A stretch of 34,357 nucleotides of DNA from Planctomycetota bacterium. GTDB lineage: Bacteria > Planctomycetota > Planctomycetia > Pirellulales > Pirellulaceae. The notes under the pieces are model-generated. The model did no database searches. It was not told the origin of the DNA and worked only from the letters and a program-made list of their open reading frames with translations. Location of the stretch: the NCBI GenBank assembly GCA_023430365.1, contig JAEZAS010000071.1, positions 1 through 34,357 on the forward strand. Direction: 5' to 3'. Positions 15,816 to 23,099 of the stretch are shown one piece after another. The position numbers and the translations under genes are program-made. Positions within the stretch are counted from its first letter, which is position 1. Each line of letters begins with the position of its first letter.

Positions 15816-16706
15816 CTAGACTTGGTCGAGGTAACGGCGCGTGATATCGCCATAGGCGTCGATCCGGCGATCGCGCAGGAACGGCCAGTGCGTGCGCACG
15901 ACATCCACCAGGTCCAGGTCAACCTTGGCCATCAGGATTTCCTCTTTCTCGTGTCCCGCTTTGGCGAGCAGGTTGCCGTTGGGGTCGCTGATGAATGAAC
16001 CGCCCCAGAACTGCAACGCCCCTTCTCGGCCGACGCGGTTCGGAGCCGCAACGAACACGCCGTTGGCGATCGAGTGGCTGCGCATCATCGTTTCCCAGGC
16101 CGCGTGCTGGCTGGGACCGAATTCTTCCTTCTCATCGGGCAACCAGCCGATCGCTGTCGGATAGAACAGCATCTCGGCCCCGGTCATCGCGGTCAGACGA
16201 GCCGCTTCCGGATACCACTGGTCCCAACAGACGCAAACGCCGATCTTGCCGAACTTCGTCTGGAAGCTGCGGAAACCCAAATCGCCCGGAGTGAAGTAGA
16301 ATTTCTCGTAGTACAGCGGATCGTCGGGGATGTGCATCTTGCGATACACACCGGCCTGGCTGCCGTCGGCGTCGAACACGACCGCCGTGTTGTGGTAGAG
16401 TCCAGCGGCACGTCGCTCAAACAGCGAGCCGATGAGCACAATGCCGTGGCGCTTGGCTGCGTCGGCGAGCAACTGGCTCGTCGGCCCAGGAATCGGCTCC
16501 GCCGTCTCGAACCAGCGGTGATCCTCGGTTTGGCAAAAGTAGGGACCGGCGAATAATTCCTGCAGGCACACGACGTTCGCTCCACGCTCGGCCGCCTCAG
16601 TGATGCGGGCAAGCGCTTTATCGACGTTCGGCTGCTTTTCCTCCGTGCAGGTCATCTGCACGAGGGCGACGTTGACGACGCGAGAATCGGCGTACTGATA
16701 GGGCAT
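15816..16706 (-). CDS. aguB: N-carbamoylputrescine amidase
   Basis: Nitrilase-superfamily hydrolase that releases putrescine, CO2 and ammonia from N-carbamoylputrescine. It has 296 residues from ATG 16706 (MPYQYADSRVVNVALVQMTC). The catalytic triad is Glu50 (LQELFAGPYF), Lys123 (YRKMHIPDDPLYYEKFYFTPGD, two adjoining segments) and Cys160 (VCVCWDQWYPEAARL). The LYYEKFYFTPGD stretch resembles plant and bacterial N-carbamoylputrescine amidases. The frame stays open 44 codons upstream to 16838, but that part is Arg-rich, extends past the family N-terminus and would overlap the divergent queG start. It is the first gene of an operon with aguA and an EVE-domain gene, and shares a 122-bp divergent upstream region with queG. 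Confidence 0.94.
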   Translation of the reverse strand: MPYQYADSRVVNVALVQMTCTEEKQPNVDKALARITEAAERGANVVCLQELFAGPYFCQTEDHRWFETAEPIPGPTSQLLADAAKRHGIVLIGSLFERRAAGLYHNTAVVFDADGSQAGVYRKMHIPDDPLYYEKFYFTPGDLGFRSFQTKFGKIGVCVCWDQWYPEAARLTAMTGAEMLFYPTAIGWLPDEKEEFGPSQHAAWETMMRSHSIANGVFVAAPNRVGREGALQFWGGSFISDPNGNLLAKAGHEKEEILMAKVDLDLVDVVRTHWPFLRDRRIDAYGDITRRYLDQV

Positions 16707-16828
16707 TTTTTCGCTGGTGTCCCTGGGGCAAGAGCGAGTGAAGAAGAATCGGCCGCGCGACTGCAAGAATCGCGGCCGGCATGCATAAGAATACGCAAAA
16801 CGCCCCGGATGGGTAGGCCTGGAATCGG

Positions 16829-18010
16829 ATGCTGCCAAAAACGGCGACTAATCTCCGCCAAGACATTTCGGCGACTACTCCAGACGGAGTCGATCGCTCC
16901 GCCGTTACTCGCGCGCTCAAGGCAGCCGCAGAGCGGCTGGGGTTCACGCTTACCGGCATCTCTCCAGCTGTCACCGCCACCGGAGTGGCTCGGCTGCACC
17001 AGTGGATCGAGCTCGGCTACGCCGGGGAAATGAGTTATATCGAGAACCGCAAGTCAGGCTACGAGCACCCGGAGCACGTCCTCGCCGGCTGCCGCAGCCT
17101 GGTGATGCTTGCTCTGCCCTATCGGACGGTCGAGCTGCCGCAGCCGCAGGCCGGAGAAGCCCGCATTTCGCGCTATGCCTGGGGACCGGCGGACTATCAC
17201 GATGTGATTCATGATCGGCTGAAGCAATTGGCCCAGGTGGTGCATGAACTCGCTCCTGGGGCGTCGGTCCGGGGCGTGGTCGACTCGGCTCCGCTATTGG
17301 AACGCGAGTTCGCCCAGCGGGCTGGGCTGGGCTGGATCGGCAAGCACACGCTGTTGCTCAACCGGCAGGCCGGCAGCTACTTCTTTCTTGCGGCCCTGCT
17401 TACCGACCTAGAACTCGAGTACGACCAGCCGCACGCGACCGACCACTGCGGTACTTGCACGGCCTGCCTCGACGCGTGCCCGACCCAGGCGTTTCCCCAG
17501 CCGGGCGTGCTCGACGCCACACGCTGCATCAGCTATCTGACGATCGAACTACGGGGGCCCATTCCACAGGAGCTGCGGCCGGGCATTGGCGATTGGCTGT
17601 TTGGCTGCGATGTGTGCCAGGATATTTGCCCATGGAATCGCAAGGCCCCGCCTACGAGCGAACCGGCGTTTCAGCCGACTAACCTGCCGGTGGATGCGCT
17701 TGAGCTTCTATCGATCAGCGAAGAGGAATTTCGTCGTCGTTACCGGCGGACACCACTCTGGCGTTCGAAGCGTCGGGGCATCCTACGGAATGCGGCGATC
17801 GTCCTAGGCAACCAGCGACGACCGGAGGCGGTTCCAGCACTCGTCGTGGCTCTCAACGACGCCGAGCCATTGATCCGCGGAGCCTGTGCTTGGGCGCTAG
17901 GCCAAATCGGCGGCGAGGAGGCGAAAGTGGCCCTTGAACAGCGCAAGTCGCTGGAGGCCGATGAAACCGTGCTGGCCGAAATCACGGCTGCCTTGCAGCC
18001 GGCGGGTTAG
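16829..18010 (+). CDS. queG: Epoxyqueuosine reductase QueG
   Basis: Last enzyme of queuosine synthesis: a cobalamin- and iron-sulfur-dependent reductase acting on epoxyqueuosine at tRNA position 34. The 393-residue protein has the general-acid region GVVDSAPLLEREFAQRAGLG (Asp152) and GWIGKHTLLLN. The two [4Fe-4S] cluster motifs are CGTCTACLDACP (Cys207, 210, 213, 217) and CDVCQDICPWN (Cys260, 263, 267) with Cys233 between. The C-terminal ~80 residues (RNAAIVLGNQRR, AEPLIRGACAWALGQIGG) form HEAT-like repeats that fit the usual QueG tail. Length is close to the E. coli enzyme. It diverges from aguB and converges with dus. Other queuosine genes are not in view. Confidence 0.96.
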   Translation: MLPKTATNLRQDISATTPDGVDRSAVTRALKAAAERLGFTLTGISPAVTATGVARLHQWIELGYAGEMSYIENRKSGYEHPEHVLAGCRSLVMLALPYRTVELPQPQAGEARISRYAWGPADYHDVIHDRLKQLAQVVHELAPGASVRGVVDSAPLLEREFAQRAGLGWIGKHTLLLNRQAGSYFFLAALLTDLELEYDQPHATDHCGTCTACLDACPTQAFPQPGVLDATRCISYLTIELRGPIPQELRPGIGDWLFGCDVCQDICPWNRKAPPTSEPAFQPTNLPVDALELLSISEEEFRRRYRRTPLWRSKRRGILRNAAIVLGNQRRPEAVPALVVALNDAEPLIRGACAWALGQIGGEEAKVALEQRKSLEADETVLAEITAALQPAG

Positions 18011-18037
18011 TGAGCCCAAATCGCCGAACCCAAGGAA

Positions 18038-19093
18038 TCAGGCCGCTTCTTCGCACTCTCCCTGGGCTCGATGGACCGCAGGGTCCGGGTAACAGCCGGG
18101 CAGATCTTCGGCGTACCACTTGGTGAGCACGGCTTGCCAGTCCTCGAGGCACTTCACCTTGGCGAACGATTCCCGCACCGTGAGATGCTGCGGATGCAGG
18201 GCCGCGTACTTGATGCCAAATTTCCGCATCAAAGCCCCGCATCGATCTCCGCCGTAAAGTTCCTGAGCTAGACGATAGTGCTGCAGGATCACGTCGCGCT
18301 GTTCGAAGAGGCTCGGCGGCGGCGGCAGCGGTTTGCCTTCCCACAGGGCCTTTGCCTGGGTGAATATCCAGGGGTTGCCGATCGCCCCACGGGCCACGGT
18401 GACGCCGTCCACGCCGGTCTGCCGCATCATGTCGAGGCAATCTTGCGCGGTGAACAGATCGCCGCTGCCAAGGATCGTCCGCTCGCCGACGTGCCGCTTC
18501 ACTTCCGAGAGGAACTCCCAACGGCTGGGGCCAATGTATCGCTGCTCGACGGTGCGGCCATGGACGGTGATCGCCGCCACGCCCGCTGCAAAGGCGCCAT
18601 CGAGGATCGTATAGAACTTGTCGCGGCTTTCGGCTGTGTTGTCGATGCCTCGCCGCATCTTGACGGTCACCGGAATGTTCTCCGGAACGGCGTCTCGAGT
18701 GCGGCGGACGATTTCCAGGGCCACTTCCGGCTGGCTGAGGTGAAAACCGCCCCGGCAACGTCCGAGCACCTTGCGCACCGGACAGCCGAAGTTGATATCA
18801 ATCACATCGAAGCCCGCTTTCGCCAGGCGGGCGGCCCCGGCCGAGAACTGCTCAGGCTCTGCCCCCATCAGTTGGCCAGCAACCGGCCGCTCGTCTTCGG
18901 TGAGGTAAAGGAAGTGGCGATTCCGCTTCCGGTTGTCTTTGATGGCCACCAGAAACTGATCCAGCATGACCTCGCAGAGCGTGTAGGAAGCCCCATGCTG
19001 CCGGGCCAGCCACCGCATGGGCCAATCGCTGTAGCCGGAAAGCGCCGCCTGAACGACAGGAAATTCGAGAGCCAGATGTCCGATACGAAGCAT
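18038..19093 (-). CDS. tRNA-dihydrouridine synthase
   Basis: FMN-dependent reductase that converts specific tRNA uridines to dihydrouridine. The TIM-barrel N-terminus MLRIGHLALEFPVVQAALSG starts at ATG 19093 and matches the family beginning. The frame continues 23 codons upstream to a TTG at 19162, which is less likely; neither has a strong ribosome site. Core motifs are VAGQLMGAEPEQF, the catalytic-cysteine segment IDINFGCPVRKVLGRCRGG (Cys104), PVTVKMRRGID, AITVHGRTVEQRYIGPSRWE and ILGSGDLFTAQDC. A second cysteine in GRCRGG is an unusual feature compared with enterobacterial DusB. About 351 residues. Which uridine it targets (DusA, B or C type) cannot be decided by eye. Confidence 0.93.
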   Translation of the reverse strand: MLRIGHLALEFPVVQAALSGYSDWPMRWLARQHGASYTLCEVMLDQFLVAIKDNRKRNRHFLYLTEDERPVAGQLMGAEPEQFSAGAARLAKAGFDVIDINFGCPVRKVLGRCRGGFHLSQPEVALEIVRRTRDAVPENIPVTVKMRRGIDNTAESRDKFYTILDGAFAAGVAAITVHGRTVEQRYIGPSRWEFLSEVKRHVGERTILGSGDLFTAQDCLDMMRQTGVDGVTVARGAIGNPWIFTQAKALWEGKPLPPPPSLFEQRDVILQHYRLAQELYGGDRCGALMRKFGIKYAALHPQHLTVRESFAKVKCLEDWQAVLTKWYAEDLPGCYPDPAVHRAQGECEEAA

Positions 19094-19178
19094 GCGTTCA
19101 GGCCAGTCAGCGAGAGAGCGGGCGAATGGTTCGATTATCCCCGCCCCTGCAGTTTTGGACAACGCCCACTCACGACCA

Positions 19179-19637
19179 TCACGATGCCTGCTGCGACCGC
19201 TGAGGCACGATCGTGATCTGCCCGCCGCGTTCCACCACGGCGTATTTGATCTGTGAAATTCGCTCGAGACCCTGCATTTCTCGGGCGGCTTCCAGAATAT
19301 CGTTTTCGTCGACTCGCTCGGTGTTCATCGCGTCGTGCAGAAGCTTTCCGTCCTTAACCACGATCAGCGGCACGCCTTCCATCCACCGGTCAGCCGTGGG
19401 ACTCCACTGCTTGATGAGCGACATGACGATACTGCTGCCGACCAGCGTCAGAATCAGGATCGCCGCATTCGTCATCGAATGGTCGTTGTTCACCATCGCT
19501 TGCTGCGTCGTTTCGCTGATGATAAGCAGCATCACCAGGTCAAACGTGCTTGCTTCCGAGAGAGTTCGCTTACCCGATATTCGGAACACGAAGAGCAGGA
19601 ACAAATAGACGATCACGCCGCGAATGACCGATTCCAT
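19179..19637 (-). CDS. DUF421 (YetF-like) membrane protein
   Basis: A 152-residue protein with two to three N-terminal membrane helices (~6-20, ~32-48, ~57-74), then a small cytoplasmic domain with MEGVPLIVVKDGKLLHDAM, ENDILEAAREMQGLERISQIKYAVVER and a final ITIVPQ strand. These segments are typical of DUF421/YetF proteins; several Bacillus members are linked to spore physiology, but function is largely unknown. The FRISGKRTLSEASTFDLVMLL region at 18-38 is the usual family hallmark. ATG 19637 is preceded by a perfect AGGAGG five bases away, and this AGGAGG overlaps the TAG stop of the upstream gene, a tight two-gene operon. It is shorter than the ~200+ residue Bacillus members. Confidence 0.88.
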   Translation of the reverse strand: MESVIRGVIVYLFLLFVFRISGKRTLSEASTFDLVMLLIISETTQQAMVNNDHSMTNAAILILTLVGSSIVMSLIKQWSPTADRWMEGVPLIVVKDGKLLHDAMNTERVDENDILEAAREMQGLERISQIKYAVVERGGQITIVPQRSQQAS

Positions 19638-19646
19638 GATCGCCTC

Positions 19647-20165
19647 CTACGGAAGGATGTACTGAGTGATTCTCATGGTTTCCCGGCCCTCCAGGCCAAC
19701 GTCGTATTCCATCACGCCGTACTCGTCGATTTGAAATTTTGCGACGATCCTTCCCTCCTGTTGGTTCAAATCCTTCATCTTGAAGGTGTAGATCATGCGG
19801 TCGCCGACGGTTTCGATGGCGATGGGAACCGGCGATACGCTTTGAGGAGTGACTTCATCCACGAACGATCGCGAGATGCTCAGCCGAACTTCGCCTTCTT
19901 CGACCGACGGCGGGTCCACCGCCATCCGAAGCTCCGCCGGCGCTTCGTAGCGCTCGATCAGGTTGTAGTCCACACTCAGCGATCCATCCGCGGTCGTCTG
20001 CTTCCGATAACTAAGAGGTCCTGGCCCCAAAAGCCCCAGCAGGGCGGCGATCAGGACCAAGACGATGAGCACCCATCCGATCCGCTCGCAGACCGTTTCC
20101 ATCCTGACTTCTCGAGCGTGGTCGGGTGATTCCAGATCGCTGGTGCTGACCGAAGTGTCGGCCAT
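19647..20165 (-). CDS. Membrane-anchored protein of unknown function
   Basis: Not recognised. The 172 residues comprise a short acidic N-terminus, one strong membrane helix at ~29-48 (IGWVLIVLVLIAALLGLLGP), then ~120 mostly beta-strand residues (LSVDYNLIERYEAPAELRM, EGEVRLSISRSFVDEV, GDRMIYTFKMKDL, RIVAKFQIDEYGVMEYDVGL). It probably faces the periplasm. Start ATG 20165 is fixed by GGAGG nine bases upstream; the frame extends to 20327 but the added residues look non-coding. The stop overlaps the ribosome site of the following DUF421 gene, so the two are likely translated together and may form one membrane unit. The repeated Tyr/Glu/Ile pattern suggests a small beta-sandwich. Confidence 0.82.
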   Translation of the reverse strand: MADTSVSTSDLESPDHAREVRMETVCERIGWVLIVLVLIAALLGLLGPGPLSYRKQTTADGSLSVDYNLIERYEAPAELRMAVDPPSVEEGEVRLSISRSFVDEVTPQSVSPVPIAIETVGDRMIYTFKMKDLNQQEGRIVAKFQIDEYGVMEYDVGLEGRETMRITQYILP

Positions 20166-20298
20166 AACAACGAACCTCCGCCGTGTGCTAGGGAGTCGCG
20201 CTTGCTGATGCTGGTTCGCCAAGTTGCGCGATTTAGGCTGCAAGTCTCGGGCCGGTGCTATCACGTCGCCACCAGCCTCGCGGCGAGATTGGGTCGAT

Positions 20299-20328
20299 TT
20301 GCGAGGGCGGGCGCCACGCCAGTACAAT
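20299..20328 (+). promoter_or_regulatory. Promoter candidate for the Tudor-like membrane protein gene
   Basis: TTGCGA (20299-20304, four of six matches to -35) is separated by 18 bases from TACAAT (20323-20328, five of six matches to -10). Transcription would start near 20335, giving a 66-base leader that ends in the strong AAGGAGG ribosome site of the gene at 20401. Confidence 0.45.
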
Positions 20329-20400
20329 CAAGGCTTGCTGCGGCGGTACGACCGCCCAGGATCGAAGACCGAGCACACGCTTCCTGGCAAGGAGGTTGCC

Positions 20401-21063
20401 ATGGGCCGGTTTCGCTTCTCAATGACGACGTTCTTGGTCGTGATCTCCCTTCTGGCCGCAGGGCTTGCTGCGTTGGTTTCGCAGTCGCGACTTGGAGCGA
20501 GCGCCGCCTATTCGTTCTTTCTGGCGATCCTCTGTCTGGCGGTTGTCGGAGCCTTGGTGGGAGGAGGGGACCGCCGGGTGTTTTGGCTCGGCTTTGCGCT
20601 GTTTGGCTGGTGCTATTGGTTTGCGGAATTCAAGCAGCCCCCCAACCCACAGAACCCCTACGTCGTCTATTACGGCTGGTATGGAACCACTCAACCAACG
20701 CAGCCGACGGGGCTCATTACGACGGAGTTTCTCTCCTTCGTTGAAGACAAGCTGAGCGCGAATCGAGCGGTCGGCTCTCAGGTGTACGCTCAGTGGCGAG
20801 GCGGGGGATACTATCCGGGCACGATCACGCAAGCCGACGGAAGCGGCAGCTACCTGGTGGCCTGGAGCGATGGCAGCGCTCCCCAGTGGACGACCTCGAA
20901 CTTCATCCAGCCGGGCGCGCCGCAGGTGCGCGTCACCGGCCACGCGGTCATGGGATCGCTTTGGGCGTTGCTCGGAGGAGTGCTTGCCTCGATGCTTTTC
21001 GGCGGCTGGCTCGGACGCCAGCCGGTTGAGAAAAGCAGAGCCGACGACCCTTCTGCCCCTTAA
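20401..21063 (+). CDS. Membrane protein with a Tudor/SH3-like domain
   Basis: A 220-residue protein. Its opening RFSMTTFLVVISLLAAGL (4-21) resembles the N-terminal helix common in planctomycete membrane proteins. Helices are predicted at ~6-27, 33-53 and 58-75, with a last one at ~182-205. Between them lies a soluble loop with a segment at ~124-170 (GSQVYAQWRGGGYYPGTI, SYLVAWSDGSAPQWT, TSNFI) that has the look of a Tudor/agenet-type barrel: an aromatic strand, a 'YPGTI' strand, then 'YLV.W.DG'. ATG 20401 follows a perfect AAGGAGG. The frame extends to 20224 but lacks any other ribosome site. Its stop overlaps that of typA on the other strand. Function unknown. Confidence 0.82.
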   Translation: MGRFRFSMTTFLVVISLLAAGLAALVSQSRLGASAAYSFFLAILCLAVVGALVGGGDRRVFWLGFALFGWCYWFAEFKQPPNPQNPYVVYYGWYGTTQPTQPTGLITTEFLSFVEDKLSANRAVGSQVYAQWRGGGYYPGTITQADGSGSYLVAWSDGSAPQWTTSNFIQPGAPQVRVTGHAVMGSLWALLGGVLASMLFGGWLGRQPVEKSRADDPSAP

Positions 21064-22892
21064 CGGGCTCCAGCCAGGTCGGCCGTCTTACGGCTCTGCC
21101 GCTTGCGGTCGTTTTCGCTGAGCAACATCTTGCGAAGGCGAATCGACGTCGGCGTCACTTCGACCAGTTCATCGTCCTCGATGTACTCGAGGGCGGCCTC
21201 CAGATCCATCTTGCGCGGCGGCTTGAGCAGGATGTTTTCGTCGCTGCCGCTGGCCCGCATGTTGGTGAGCTTCTTTTCCTTGGTCGGATTCACAGCCAGG
21301 TCGTTCTCGCGGCTGTTTTCGCCGACGATCTGCCCTTCGTACACCTCGTCGTTGTGGGTGACGAACATATCGGCTCGCTCTTGCAGCGTGTTCAGGCTGA
21401 AGGCGTTTGCCCGGCCGGTGACCATCGAGATGTACACGCCGTTCTGCCGGCTTGGAATCTCGCCGATCATCGGTTTGTAGCCGGCATAGCGATGGTGAAT
21501 GACCGCCGTCCCCTGCGTGGCGTTGAGCATCTTCGTTCGCATGCCGATCAGGCCGCGGGCGGGAATCAGGAAGCGAGCATGGGTGTAGTCGCCGCGCACA
21601 TGCATCTCTTCGAGTTCGCCACGGCGAGCGCCAACCATCTCCATCACCGGACCAAGCTTGTCCGAGGGGACTTCGACGACCAGCGTTTCGAACGGCTCTT
21701 CCTTCACGCCGTTGTTCTCGCGAATGATTACCTGCGGCTTGCCGACCGAGAGCTCGTAACCTTCGCGCCGCATGCTCTCAATGAGCACCGACAGGTGAAG
21801 CACGCCGCGCCCCGACACCGCAAACGCGTCGCTCCCTTCCACCTGACGAACGCGAAGCGCCACGTTGCGCTCCAGCTCCTTCATCAGACGTTCGCGTAGC
21901 TGCCGATTCGTTACGTACTTGCCTTCCTTGCCGGCGAACGGCGAGCTGTTGATCGTGAAGATCATTTCCAGCGTCGGCTCGTCGACGGTCAAGCGCGGCA
22001 GCGGCCGGACGTGTTCCTTGTGACAGATCGTGTCGCCGATCTCGACATCTTCGATGCCGACTACCGCGCACACGTCGCCAGCCGAGACCTGTTCGGTTTC
22101 CACACGCCCGAGCTTGTCGAACGTGAACAGTTGGACGACCTTCGACTCGGTCACTTCGTCGCCCGCTTTCGCGAGGGCGACGGTCTGTCCCTTCTTGATC
22201 GATCCCGACTGGATGCGGCCAATGGCGATCCGGCCGACGAACTCGGACCAGTCGAGCGTGGTGACGAGCATTTGGAGGGGGGCTTCGGCATCGACTTCCG
22301 GACCAGGGATTTCCTTGATCACCATGTCGAGCAGCGGTCGCATCGATTCGCCGCGAACGTCCGGATCGGTCGTGGCGTAGCCTTCGCGACCGCTGGCGAA
22401 CAGGTGCTTGAAGTCGTCGAGGTGCTCGTCGGCCCCAAGCTCCATGAGCAATCCGAAGACTTCATCGAGCGTGTGGTGCGGCTGGGCGTCGGGCCGGTCA
22501 ATTTTGTTGATGACGACGATCGGCTTCAGGCCGACTTCGAGGGCCTTGGAGAGCACGAAGCGAGTTTGAGGCATCGGCCCTTCGGCCGCATCGACAAGCA
22601 CCACGGCGCCGTCCGCCATGCGGACCACGCGTTCGACCTCGCCGCCGAAGTCGGCGTGGCCAGGGGTGTCGATGATGTTGATCTTCACGCCCTCGTACGG
22701 CAGGGCGATGTTCTTGGCGAGGATCGTAATGCCTCGCTCGCGCTCCTGGTCGTTGGAGTCGAGGATGCAGTTGCCTTGCAACTGGCTGTCGCGGAACTGG
22801 CCACTTTGGCGAAGCAGGCAATCGACCAGCGAGGTCTTGCCATGGTCGACGTGGGCGATGATTACAATGTTGCGGATGTCGTCACGACGCAT
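21060..22892 (-). CDS. typA: Translational GTPase TypA/BipA
   Basis: Ribosome-binding GTPase of the EF-G/LepA group, linked to stress and low-temperature growth and 50S assembly. The 610-residue protein carries G1 HVDHGKTS (14-21), the effector region ERERGITILAKN, G3 DTPGH (75-79) and G4 NKID (129-132). It continues with the TypA-specific C-terminal half (GRGVLHLSVLIESMRREG, YAGYKPMIGEIPSRQNG, ENSRENDLAVNPTKEKKLTN). Length matches the family. Start ATG 22892 has GGAG further upstream than ideal. It converges on the Tudor-like gene with a four-base TTAA overlap of stops and no terminator. A small palindrome lies about 60 bases upstream. Confidence 0.97.
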   Translation of the reverse strand: MRRDDIRNIVIIAHVDHGKTSLVDCLLRQSGQFRDSQLQGNCILDSNDQERERGITILAKNIALPYEGVKINIIDTPGHADFGGEVERVVRMADGAVVLVDAAEGPMPQTRFVLSKALEVGLKPIVVINKIDRPDAQPHHTLDEVFGLLMELGADEHLDDFKHLFASGREGYATTDPDVRGESMRPLLDMVIKEIPGPEVDAEAPLQMLVTTLDWSEFVGRIAIGRIQSGSIKKGQTVALAKAGDEVTESKVVQLFTFDKLGRVETEQVSAGDVCAVVGIEDVEIGDTICHKEHVRPLPRLTVDEPTLEMIFTINSSPFAGKEGKYVTNRQLRERLMKELERNVALRVRQVEGSDAFAVSGRGVLHLSVLIESMRREGYELSVGKPQVIIRENNGVKEEPFETLVVEVPSDKLGPVMEMVGARRGELEEMHVRGDYTHARFLIPARGLIGMRTKMLNATQGTAVIHHRYAGYKPMIGEIPSRQNGVYISMVTGRANAFSLNTLQERADMFVTHNDEVYEGQIVGENSRENDLAVNPTKEKKLTNMRASGSDENILLKPPRKMDLEAALEYIEDDELVEVTPTSIRLRKMLLSENDRKRQSRKTADLAGAR

Positions 22893-22953
22893 ACCGTAAG
22901 GGACTCCGTTCCGCCACTAAATGGGCTGGAACCGTAAAAACAGGCGTGAAATC

Positions 22954-22968
22954 TTGTCTAAGCGACAA
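22954..22968. promoter_or_regulatory. Small palindrome upstream of typA
   Basis: TTGTC (22954-22958) and GACAA (22964-22968) form a perfect inverted repeat around TAAGC, 62 bases before the typA start and in an AT-richer patch. It could be an operator or part of the promoter. It is short enough to occur by chance. Confidence 0.2.
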
Positions 22969-23027
22969 TTCTATAGGGGCGGGTGCGTTTGGGCGATGGC
23001 AAATGAAAACAATGTCCGAAAGCCCAC

Positions 23028-23068
23028 AAAAAATGGGGTTCAGGACACCCATGAGCGTCCTGAACCCC
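23028..23068 (-). terminator. Intrinsic terminator of the Gfo/Idh/MocA gene
   Basis: On the minus strand a perfect 12-bp stem (arms 23068-23057 and 23046-23035, GGGGTTCAGGAC with its complement) around a ten-base loop is followed directly by ATTTTTTG. It begins 32 bases after the oxidoreductase stop. This is the clearest rho-independent terminator in the window. Confidence 0.9.
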
Positions 23069-23099
23069 AGTCGTTCTTAACCAAAAGGCTCCGTAGGCC

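Noticed and set aside
16707..16838. 44-codon extension of the amidase gene
   Set aside because: Goes beyond the normal nitrilase N-terminus and overlaps queG; ATG 16706 begins the conserved fold.
22011..22937. 308-codon plus-strand frame
   Set aside because: Shadow of typA; rich in Asp/Val/His/Arg as expected from the opposite strand of a GC-rich gene.
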